14,088 nt of DNA, taken from positions 1 to 14,088 of the forward strand of contig CAJTZL010000063.1 of NCBI GenBank assembly GCA_910583695.1, written 5' to 3'. Of the stretch, positions 7,185 through 12,343 are shown piece after piece. The stretch comes from an uncultured Oscillibacter sp. GTDB taxonomy: Bacteria > Bacillota > Clostridia > Oscillospirales > Oscillospiraceae. A model generated the notes under the pieces. The model did not search any database. It was not told where the DNA came from and saw only the letters and a list, made by a program, of their open reading frames with translations. Within the stretch, counting starts at the first letter, position 1, and each line of letters starts with the position of its first letter. The position numbers and the translations under genes are program-made.

Positions 7185-7832
7185 TTATGGCTTTTGCAGC
7201 ACCGCCAGCCCCACGGGCAGACGGCCGGAGATCACCTCCACCGTCACCCGGCCCAGGTTCAGGCGCTCCAGAAAGGTCCGATAGGTCTCCGGGGTGAAGG
7301 CGTGCTCGTAATGAAAGCCCACGCCCTGATAGATTTTAATGACCGCTCCATAGGCCGCTCCCGTTTTTCCCTGGAGATAGGTGGGCAGGAGGAGCCGCCC
7401 GCCCGGGGCGGCCACTCGCCAAAACTCCCGGACCGCCTGTTCCGGCGCCGGGAGCAGATGGAGCACGTTGGCGGCGATCACCGCGTCGAAGCTGCCCTCC
7501 GGGTCCGGCAGGGCGGTCACGTCCCGGCGGGCAAAGCGCAGATTGGTCAGCCCCCGGCGGCGCGCCTTCCGCTCCGCCTGCTCCAGCATGGCCTCCGACA
7601 GGTCCGTGCAGAGAACGGACGCAGCCCGCTCCGCCGCCGCCAGGGAGAACAGCCCCGTTCCGGCGGCGCAGTCCAGCACCCTGGCCCCGGCGGGAACCAG
7701 CGCCGCCGTCCGGGCCGCGGCGGCGGCGTTGACCCGCCGGTTGCTCCACTGGGTGCAGTCATAAAACCGGGCCCACCGGTCCCAAAAGGTGCTCAAAGGT
7801 TGATGATGCAGTCCGGCTCCACCTTTTTGCAC
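7185..7832 (-). CDS. Class I SAM-dependent methyltransferase in the metal-resistance operon
   Basis: The 215-residue product (GTG start) has a Rossmann methyltransferase core. SAM-binding motif I is VLDCAAGTGLF (52-62), and an acidic residue that would hold the SAM ribose follows in CTDLSEAM (D77). Then come RRDVTALP, the motif IV region FDAVIAANVLHLLP, and APGGRLLLPTYLQGK. This is a UbiE/YcgJ-like small-molecule methyltransferase. The cysteine set expected of the arsenite methylase ArsM is not apparent, so the substrate is unknown. The GTG at 7832 has AAGGAG at 7844-7849, 11 bases away, and would overlap the HMA gene by 40 bases. A TTG at 7796, overlapping the HMA stop as TTGA, is an alternative start that removes 12 residues. 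The overlap argues for coupled translation with the HMA gene. Confidence 0.85.
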   Translation of the reverse strand: MQKGGAGLHHQPLSTFWDRWARFYDCTQWSNRRVNAAAAARTAALVPAGARVLDCAAGTGLFSLAAAERAASVLCTDLSEAMLEQAERKARRRGLTNLRFARRDVTALPDPEGSFDAVIAANVLHLLPAPEQAVREFWRVAAPGGRLLLPTYLQGKTGAAYGAVIKIYQGVGFHYEHAFTPETYRTFLERLNLGRVTVEVISGRLPVGLAVLQKP

Positions 7833-8011
7833 ACGGCCACGATCTCCTTCATGATGTCGTCAAACCGGGCGTCGTCCGCGTCCACGGTCATTTTCTGGGC
7901 CATGAAGCTGACGGTGGCATCGTGGACCCCGTCGATTTTTTTGATGGCCTCTTCCATTTTTGCGGCGCAGTTGGCGCAGTCCAGATCGGTGAGCTTGAAA
8001 CGCTTTTTCAT
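7793..8011 (-). CDS. Stand-alone heavy-metal-associated (HMA) domain protein, metallochaperone-like
   Basis: This is a 72-residue single HMA domain with the ferredoxin-like pattern. The metal loop is DLDCANCAAKME, with Cys12 and Cys15 in a C-x2-C site. The amphipathic helix EEAIKKIDGV is followed by strand ATVSFMAQKMTVD. The DC-x2-C form with a preceding Asp is typical of the HMA domains fused to Zn/Cd ATPases rather than of the GM-x-C-x2-C copper chaperones. Two extra cysteines (61 and 68) lie near the C-terminus, in CKKVEPDCIINL. The ATG is preceded by AGGAGG (CCTCCT at 8021-8026 on the + strand) 9 bases away. It lies 47 bases after arsR and overlaps the methyltransferase. It probably supplies metal to, or regulates, the HMA-less ATPase of the same operon. 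Confidence 0.92.
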   Translation of the reverse strand: MKKRFKLTDLDCANCAAKMEEAIKKIDGVHDATVSFMAQKMTVDADDARFDDIMKEIVAVCKKVEPDCIINL

Positions 8012-8058
8012 GATGATCGTCCTCCTGATATGTTGATATGTCTTTGCATAGGAATCGC

Positions 8059-8421
8059 TTATTCCCGGACGTGCTCCAGGCCCTGGTCGATGATGGTCTT
8101 CACGTGGTCGTCCGCCAGGGAGTAGAACACGGTTTTGCCCTCCCGCCGGGACTTCACCAGCCGGACGTTTTTCAGGGCCCGGAGCTGGTGGGAGACGGCG
8201 GACTGAGTGAGCCCCAGCAGGGCCGCAAGGTCGCAGACGCACATCTCCGCCTCGAAGAGCACGTAGAGAATGCGGACCCGGGTGGAGTCCCCGAAGATAC
8301 GGAACAGCTCCGTCAGGTCATAGAGGGTGTCCTCCCCCGGCAGCTCCCGCCGGACCCGCTCCACCACGTCCTCGTGGGCGTGGATGAAGTCGCAGCACTC
8401 CACGTTGTAACGGTCCTCCAT
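8059..8421 (-). CDS. ArsR/SmtB-family metal-sensing repressor (CadC/SmtB type)
   Basis: This is a 120-residue winged-helix repressor that should leave its operator when metal binds. The recognition helix region is LLGLTQSAVSHQLRALK (68-84) and the wing is KSRREGKTVFYSLAD. Ligands for two classical sites are present. A CadC-like alpha-3N site could use CVC (Cys61, Cys63) plus N-terminal Cys9/Cys10 and His14/His16. An alpha-5 site could use Asp104/Asp105, His106 and His117, as in SmtB and CzrA. This fits Zn2+/Cd2+/Pb2+ and matches the ATPase type. The start has AAAGGGGG (on + strand 8428-8435) about 6 bases upstream. It is the first gene of the operon and lies directly behind a promoter with a palindromic operator, so it is likely autoregulated. 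Confidence 0.95.
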   Translation of the reverse strand: MEDRYNVECCDFIHAHEDVVERVRRELPGEDTLYDLTELFRIFGDSTRVRILYVLFEAEMCVCDLAALLGLTQSAVSHQLRALKNVRLVKSRREGKTVFYSLADDHVKTIIDQGLEHVRE

Positions 8422-8437
8422 AGGCCGCCCCCTTTCA

Positions 8438-8471
8438 AATGAACAGTTGAACGAGTGTTCATATGTTCATT
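8438..8471. promoter_or_regulatory. ArsR/SmtB-type operator: nested palindrome of TGAAC half-sites
   Basis: The outer arms AATGAACA (8438-8445) and TGTTCATT (8464-8471) and the inner arms TGAAC (8448-8452) and GTTCA (8457-8461) share one dyad centre at 8454.5; 13 of 17 base pairs are symmetrical. The half-site resembles the SmtB/CzrA 12-2-12 element built on TGAAC. The dyad overlaps the -10 box and the start region of the - strand arsR promoter, an ideal position for repression. Its two nested half-site pairs could bind two dimers. Confidence 0.82.
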
Positions 8472-8496
8472 ATACACAGGCAACTCGGTTTGTCAA
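8469..8496 (-). promoter_or_regulatory. Sigma-A promoter of the metal-resistance operon
   Basis: On the - strand, a perfect TTGACA (complement of 8491-8496) and a perfect TATAAT (complement of 8469-8474) are separated by 16 bases. Such a strong promoter fits a gene set that is held off by a repressor. The -10 box overlaps the edge of the palindromic operator. Confidence 0.9.
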
Positions 8497-8513
8497 GCCC
8501 TCTTTTAAAAAAG

Positions 8514-8542
8514 TTGAAATGGGAGACAGGCTATGGTATACT
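8514..8542 (+). promoter_or_regulatory. Sigma-A promoter of the thioesterase gene
   Basis: TTGAAA at 8514-8519 and TATACT at 8537-8542 have a 17-base spacer; a TGG just before the -10 gives a weak extended -10. The -35 box lies 17 bases from the -35 box of the divergent arsR promoter. The known operator is more than 40 bases away, so metal control of this promoter is not evident. Confidence 0.82.
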
Positions 8543-8579
8543 GACGCTGTTTTTCACCACTTGATCAGGAGGATGTTTC

Positions 8580-9014
8580 ATGGAGGACATGGAGAAGCTC
8601 CGGCTGGAGGCCCTGCAATTGGCGGCCAACGCCTTTACGGACTACAATTTTATCAAGCTGGAGGCGGCGGAGGCGGACCGGGCGGTTTACCGCCTGGACA
8701 TCCGCCCGGAGAGCCGGAACCCCTACGGCATGGTGCACGGCGGGGCGCTGTACACCCTGGCGGACGACGCCGCCGGCACCGCGGCCCACGGCGACGGGCG
8801 CCACTACGTCACCCAGCACGGGGATCTGCACTTTCTGGACAACCGGGCTCACGGGACCATCCGGGCCGCGGGGCGGGTCCGGCACCGGGGGCGGTCCACG
8901 GTGCTGGTGGACGTGGAGATCACGGATGAGAGCGGGGTTTTGCTGGCCACGGGGGCCTTCAGCTATTTCTGCGTGGACCGGAAGCGGATGGCGGAGCGGG
9001 CCCGGGAGACATGA
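8580..9014 (+). CDS. PaaI-family hot-dog thioesterase
   Basis: This is a 144-residue single hot-dog domain, the usual size for PaaI/YdiI-type acyl-CoA thioesterases. The catalytic block is NPYGMVHGGALYTLADDAAG, with the HGG turn at 53-55 and an acidic pair at 62-63. The rest follows the family pattern: THY/TQH-like strand (HYVTQHGDLHFLD), RAAGRVRHRGRSTVLVDVEI, and ATGAFSYFCV near the end. AGGAGG at 8567-8572, 7 bases upstream, fixes the ATG. It is monocistronic, with its own promoter and terminator, and diverges from the metal operon. The substrate cannot be predicted; phenylacetyl-CoA, hydroxybenzoyl-CoA or other acyl-CoAs are possible. Confidence 0.9.
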   Translation: MEDMEKLRLEALQLAANAFTDYNFIKLEAAEADRAVYRLDIRPESRNPYGMVHGGALYTLADDAAGTAAHGDGRHYVTQHGDLHFLDNRAHGTIRAAGRVRHRGRSTVLVDVEITDESGVLLATGAFSYFCVDRKRMAERARET

Positions 9015-9019
9015 AAGAA

Positions 9020-9048
9020 GCGCGTCCCAGACGGGACGCGCCTTTTTT
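9020..9048 (+). terminator. Intrinsic terminator after the thioesterase gene
   Basis: A 9-bp GC-rich stem (9020-9028 with 9033-9041, loop agac) is followed by TTTTTT at 9043-9048. It starts 6 bases after the thioesterase stop. The converging spoIIR gene ends at 9050 and would read the same stem followed by CTTCTTT, so it may serve both strands less equally. Confidence 0.9.
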
Positions 9049-9049
9049 G

Positions 9050-9676
9050 TCAATCCAATCGGGTCTCCAGGGTTTGCCAGAACTCCACCAGCTTGCTTTT
9101 CAGCACATAGCCCTGGTCCTCCTCGGTGATGAGGCCCACCTGGGCGGGGGACAGCCCGGCGGCCAGGGCCGCCTCCGGCACCTCCGCCGAGGCGGCAGCG
9201 CACAGGGGCGGGAACACCACGCACCACCAATTCCGGCCCTCTCCCGCACCGATGACGGCCCGGAGGGCCAAATACTTCCCGGCGGGGAGGGAAAAGCCCT
9301 CGTACTCCCGGGTGGGGAACACGGTGTCCGCCAATTCGATGGTCACACCGTAGTCATAGCCGTTGGCCCGGATTTCCTCGGCGGCGATGCGCTCCAGCTC
9401 CAGCACCTGGCCCCGGAGGAGGGCCTCCGCCTCCCGGCGGTCCCCGGCGCCGGCCAGCAGGGGCTCCGCGTAAGCGAGAATCCGGTCCCGGACCTTCAAT
9501 TTCAGGGCCTGATCCTCCTCCGTGTCGGAGTTTGCCAGCACGTGGAGGCGGACCACCTTGCCGGACAGCTCCTGCCCCGTTTGCAGGGCCATGGCCCCGG
9601 AGGCCAGAAAGGCCGCCAGAAACAGCAGCAGCACGATTTCCACCAGTCTCAGCCTTCCGGCCTGTTGGGTTTTCAT
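9050..9676 (-). CDS. spoIIR: Stage II sporulation protein R
   Basis: SpoIIR is made in the forespore and secreted to the intermembrane space. There it triggers SpoIIGA to cleave pro-sigma-E in the mother cell. The 208-residue product has one N-terminal membrane/signal segment (about 11-31, LVEIVLLLFLAAFLASGAMA). The conserved domain follows: VVRLHVLANSDTEEDQALK (41-59) and LKVRDRIL, then FPTREYEGFSLPAGKYLALR (120-139) and EGRNWWCVVFPPLC (146-159). These last blocks are diagnostic of the family. The ribosome binding site is weak (GGAT about 8 bases upstream). I found no clear sigma-F promoter in the 68-base gap before it, though such promoters are hard to see by eye. It shows that the organism belongs to an endospore-forming lineage. 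Confidence 0.93.
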   Translation of the reverse strand: MKTQQAGRLRLVEIVLLLFLAAFLASGAMALQTGQELSGKVVRLHVLANSDTEEDQALKLKVRDRILAYAEPLLAGAGDRREAEALLRGQVLELERIAAEEIRANGYDYGVTIELADTVFPTREYEGFSLPAGKYLALRAVIGAGEGRNWWCVVFPPLCAAASAEVPEAALAAGLSPAQVGLITEEDQGYVLKSKLVEFWQTLETRLD

Positions 9677-9744
9677 ATGTCATCCATTCCCTTCCCGGCC
9701 CCGACGCGGGCCTTTGAGGGAAGCATGGACGGCTTTGGCGGATT

Positions 9745-11148
9745 TTATTCCGATCCCAGGAAATTTTTTCTGGCCCAGGCCTCCAGGGCCTCGTTCTCCG
9801 GCGGCTCCTCCGGGGCCGTTTCGCCGTGGGTCTGCTCCAGGTTGGAGGTGTCGATGGGGGCACTCTCCTCAAAGAGGTCGTAGTAGTCCTCGTTCTGGAG
9901 CGTGGGGCGGCGCTTCCGGGCGATGGCGGTGATGGTGGGATAGAGGACGATGGCGATGAGGCCGCCGGAGAAGCCGTTGTTATAGAGGTTCAGCCCCGCT
10001 ACCGGCCCGCCGGTCTGGAGGACCAGGGAGGCGTGGATGAAGCCCGCCAGCACCCCGTAGGGCCAGCCGAAATGGCCGGAGATGGGGGCCAGGGTGGTGC
10101 CGAAGAGGCCCGCCAGCTGGAGGGAGGGATAGTCCGGGGTGTGGTGCATGCCGTAGGCCCCGATGAAGACCCCCAGCATGACGGGGAGGATGTTCCGCGC
10201 GTGCTTGCCAAAGGCGGAAAAGCCCATGATGGTGAAGATGCCCCCGATGGTGGGGCCGTTGAGGTCGCCCCCCACCAGCAGGACATAGGCCATGCCCAGA
10301 AAACCGTTGACGCCGATGTTCACCAGCACGGGGCCGTAGCCGAACATGCGCAGATAGTCGCTAGGGGCCCGGCCGGTGGTGGAGAGGAGGCGGCGGTAGC
10401 CCGCCCAGACGCTCCAGGCGGGAAGGCCCGTGGCGAAGAAGCCCAGGAGAATCAGGACGGAGCACAGCAGGCTCAGCACGGCGATGAAGCCGGTGTTGTA
10501 GCCCTTGGCCCAGTAGAGCACGGAGTCCGGGCTGTCCCCGAAGGCGGTGAGGACCGGCACGATCATCATGGCGAAGAGACCGCAGGCAAAGCCCATGTTG
10601 TAGAGGTTCATGCCGTTTTGAACCTTGTAGGTATAGGCGGAGAGGGAGGGCAGGATGAAGCCGATGAGAATGCCCGTCACCGCCCCCAGGGGGAGGCTGG
10701 CGTGGATGCTGCCCAGGGACATATAGCTCACCAGGGGGGCCAGGGAGGTGGCCAGCAGGGCCACGGAGGCGTGCTTGGAAAAGGGCTCCCGCTGGTACTT
10801 GGCGTAAAGCCAGGTGCCCAGGATGATGGGCCAGATGTTGACAAAGTTTTTCCCGAAGAGGGAGAAGCCCGCCATCAGACCCATCTCCACAATGGTGAAG
10901 CCGTTGAAGGGGTCCCCGGAGAACTTGATGACGCAGATGGAGAGCGCCGTCACCAGTCCCGCGTTTACCAGGGCCGCGCCGGGACCGCCGATGGACACGT
11001 AGTCCGTGATCAGCAGATCCTGCATGGTGACGATGTGCCAGAGGCCCTTTAAAATGTCCATCGGAGCCTCCAGGGTCAAGCCCAGGAGCATCAGCCCGAT
11101 GGAGAAGGCCAGCGTGGCCGGAAATAGGTTCTTATAGCGGTCCTGCAA
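9745..11148 (-). CDS. DUF1576-type polytopic membrane protein with internal duplication
   Basis: This integral membrane protein of 467 residues has about ten or more hydrophobic segments and a charged, acidic C-terminal tail (about 410-467). It resembles the DUF1576 family of Clostridia, whose function is unknown. An internal repeat is visible: GFSLFGKNFVNIWPIILG (94-111) matches GFSAFGKHARNILPVMLG (309-326), and GMNLYNMGFACGL (179-191) matches GLNLYNNGFSGGL (385-397). The two halves are therefore related, as in many transporters. The start is TTG at 11148, because GGAGGA lies 6 bases upstream (on + strand 11155-11160). The longer ATG start at 11214 would run through the promoter and this site. 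A sigma-A promoter precedes it. It is probably a small-molecule transporter, by analogy only. Confidence 0.82.
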   Translation of the reverse strand: MQDRYKNLFPATLAFSIGLMLLGLTLEAPMDILKGLWHIVTMQDLLITDYVSIGGPGAALVNAGLVTALSICVIKFSGDPFNGFTIVEMGLMAGFSLFGKNFVNIWPIILGTWLYAKYQREPFSKHASVALLATSLAPLVSYMSLGSIHASLPLGAVTGILIGFILPSLSAYTYKVQNGMNLYNMGFACGLFAMMIVPVLTAFGDSPDSVLYWAKGYNTGFIAVLSLLCSVLILLGFFATGLPAWSVWAGYRRLLSTTGRAPSDYLRMFGYGPVLVNIGVNGFLGMAYVLLVGGDLNGPTIGGIFTIMGFSAFGKHARNILPVMLGVFIGAYGMHHTPDYPSLQLAGLFGTTLAPISGHFGWPYGVLAGFIHASLVLQTGGPVAGLNLYNNGFSGGLIAIVLYPTITAIARKRRPTLQNEDYYDLFEESAPIDTSNLEQTHGETAPEEPPENEALEAWARKNFLGSE

Positions 11149-11154
11149 GGTGGT

Positions 11155-11160
11155 TCCTCC
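11155..11160 (-). promoter_or_regulatory. Shine-Dalgarno GGAGGA that fixes a TTG start
   Basis: On the - strand GGGGAGGA is followed, after 6 bases, by TTG CAG GAC. No ATG or GTG lies at suitable spacing. The upstream ATG at 11214 sits in the -35 region of the promoter. Confidence 0.75.
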
Positions 11161-11185
11161 CCTGTTTGAAATGGTTTCCGCAATG

Positions 11186-11214
11186 ATTATACCGGAAAAG
11201 CCCGGCGGGCGCAA
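11186..11214 (-). promoter_or_regulatory. Sigma-A promoter of the DUF1576 gene
   Basis: On the - strand TTGCGC (complement of 11209-11214) and a perfect TATAAT (complement of 11186-11191) are separated by 17 bases. Initiation near 11180 gives a leader of about 30 bases with the GGAGGA site. Confidence 0.75.
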
Positions 11215-11242
11215 GAAGGTTTTTGTGGATTCCGCCGGGGGA

Positions 11243-11259
11243 TTGCGTAAAATTTGCGT
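11243..11259. repeat. Direct repeat TTGCGT, 11 bases apart, upstream of the DUF1576 promoter
   Basis: TTGCGT occurs at 11243-11248 and again at 11254-11259, joined by an A/T-rich linker. The 11-base period equals one helical turn, the arrangement used by OmpR/PhoB-type activators. It lies about 28 bases upstream of the -35 box. Functional status is unknown. Confidence 0.35.
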
Positions 11260-11286
11260 GAACCGCCGGGGCCATGGCGGAGAAGA

Positions 11287-11314
11287 GGACCGGTCCCTTT
11301 CCAGGAGCCGGTCC
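11287..11314 (-). terminator. Weak candidate terminator after the kinase-like gene
   Basis: A 7-bp stem (ggaccgg at 11287-11293 with ccggtcc at 11308-11314) has a 14-base loop and begins 7 bases after the stop codon on the - strand. The following sequence is TCTTCTCC, a poor U-tract, so read-through into the DUF1576 gene is possible. Confidence 0.35.
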
Positions 11315-11321
11315 CGCCGTC

Positions 11322-12113
11322 TCAGTGATTCCGGATGTGGAAGGCCTGGGGAGGCATGGCGTCCGACAGGGCCATGAGGGCGTGGTTGAAGCCCCCGCCG
11401 TAATCAAAGCGGACGTCGGAGAGGGCGGCCCCGCTGAGGCGGTCCGGCATGGAGAAGGTGAAGCGGCTCCCCTTCCCCTGGTGGGATTCCGCCGTGATGA
11501 TTCCGCCGTGGCCCTGGGCGATGCCCCGGCAGAGAGCCAAGCCCAGCCCCAGGCCCTGGGGCGGCGGGGCGGGCCGCTCCGCCTGGTGGTAGCTGTCAAA
11601 CAGGGACTCCAGCCGCTCCGGGTCGATGCCGGGGCCGGTGTCCTCCACGGAAAGGAGGATGCGCCCCCCGGTGAGCCGCAGCTCCACGGTGACGAGGCCC
11701 CCGGAGGGGGTGAACTTGAAGGCGTTGGACAGTAGCTGGTAGAGGAGCTGCTCCAGCGCGTCGGGGCAGAAGGCGCAGATATGGCTGTCCGCGGCGCAGA
11801 TGAGCCGGGTCTCCAGTCCCCGGAGGGGAGCCAGGGAGGCGGCCTTGGCGAAGACGTCCGCAACGAACTCCACAATGTCCCGGTCCCGGAGGGGCAGAGG
11901 CTCCTCGTTCAGGTAGCGGGTGGCGGAGAGGTCGTTCACCAGACGGATGAGGCGGTAATAGCTCTGGTCCACCAAGGCGGCCTTGGCGTCCAGATCCGGG
12001 TCCTGCTCCCGGGCGGCGGCGGGGGCCAGCCGGGCGGCGGCAAAATAGAGGCTGCTCAGGGCTCCCCGCATCTGCGCGGCGGCCTGGGGCAGCAGTGAGA
12101 GGTCCAAATCCAT
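11322..12113 (-). CDS. Soluble histidine-kinase-like protein with HATPase_c domain but no evident phosphoacceptor His
   Basis: The C-terminal half is a clear GHKL ATPase: N-box LLSNAFKFTPSGG (Asn130), G1 box DTGPGI (158-163), F-box LFDSYHQ, and G2 box GLGLGLALCRGIAQGHGG (187-204). The N-terminal 70 residues form a helical hairpin like a DHp domain. In place of the H-box (consensus SHELRTPL) they read AAQMRGALSSL at about 12-22, so the phosphorylated histidine is replaced by a non-His residue. There is no membrane segment or PAS/HAMP domain. About 40 residues (223-263) follow the ATPase domain. The ATG at 12113 is chosen for AAGGAG 8 bases upstream (complement of 12122-12127); the ATG at 12155 lacks this. 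No response regulator lies next to it. It could act as an anti-sigma-like kinase, an atypical kinase or a signalling partner. Confidence 0.85.
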   Translation of the reverse strand: MDLDLSLLPQAAAQMRGALSSLYFAAARLAPAAAREQDPDLDAKAALVDQSYYRLIRLVNDLSATRYLNEEPLPLRDRDIVEFVADVFAKAASLAPLRGLETRLICAADSHICAFCPDALEQLLYQLLSNAFKFTPSGGLVTVELRLTGGRILLSVEDTGPGIDPERLESLFDSYHQAERPAPPPQGLGLGLALCRGIAQGHGGIITAESHQGKGSRFTFSMPDRLSGAALSDVRFDYGGGFNHALMALSDAMPPQAFHIRNH

Positions 12114-12183
12114 GGGGCGGTCTCCTTTCCAGCGAAACTTCCGGAGCGGTCTCACCCTCTGGAAGCGTCTGGGTTAGCATTTG

Positions 12184-12227
12184 CCGGGGGAGACGGCCCA
12201 AGCCCAGGAAAAGACTGGCTCCCCCGG
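12184..12227 (-). promoter_or_regulatory. Structured 5' leader hairpin of the kinase-like gene
   Basis: CCGGGGGAG (12184-12192) is a perfect inverted copy of CTCCCCCGG (12219-12227). On the - strand transcript this stem lies right at the predicted 5' end (start near 12225). A smaller inner hairpin forms from ccag and ctgg. The leader is about 112 bases long. The hairpin has no U-tract, so it is more likely an mRNA-stability or regulatory structure than a terminator. Confidence 0.5.
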
Positions 12228-12231
12228 AAAT

Positions 12232-12260
12232 ATCATAGCAAAAGACCAGGGAAAAGACAA
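12232..12260 (-). promoter_or_regulatory. Sigma-A promoter of the kinase-like gene
   Basis: On the - strand TTGTCT (complement of 12255-12260) and TATGAT (complement of 12232-12237) are separated by 17 bases, with a TGC extension before the -10. It lies in a 230-base gap that is more AT-rich than its surroundings. Confidence 0.75.
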
Positions 12261-12312
12261 GAAAATTATCAAATACTGTCGAATGCCGTCGAACCGGGCG
12301 GAAGGAGGGGCG

Positions 12313-12338
12313 AAAAAACGCCGCCCGAATGGGCGGCG
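12313..12338 (-). terminator. Intrinsic terminator after the PIN/NYN-like gene
   Basis: A perfect 8-bp stem (cgccgccc at 12319-12326 with gggcggcg at 12331-12338, loop gaat) is followed on the - strand by six U residues (A-run at 12313-12318). It starts a few bases after the stop codon. Confidence 0.92.
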
Positions 12339-12343
12339 CAGGC

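Noticed and set aside
8027..8040. ATATGTTGATATGT between arsR and the HMA gene as a second operator
   Set aside because: It is a short AT-rich direct repeat without dyad symmetry or promoter boxes, unlike the TGAAC operator at 8438-8471.
9697..9715. Small hairpin between the DUF1576 gene and spoIIR as a terminator
   Set aside because: The stem is only 5 bp and its T residues follow on the + strand, the wrong direction for the - strand DUF1576 transcript.
9826..11052. 408-codon + strand frame opposite the DUF1576 gene
   Set aside because: Gly/His/Asp-rich shadow of a membrane protein gene, with no family features.
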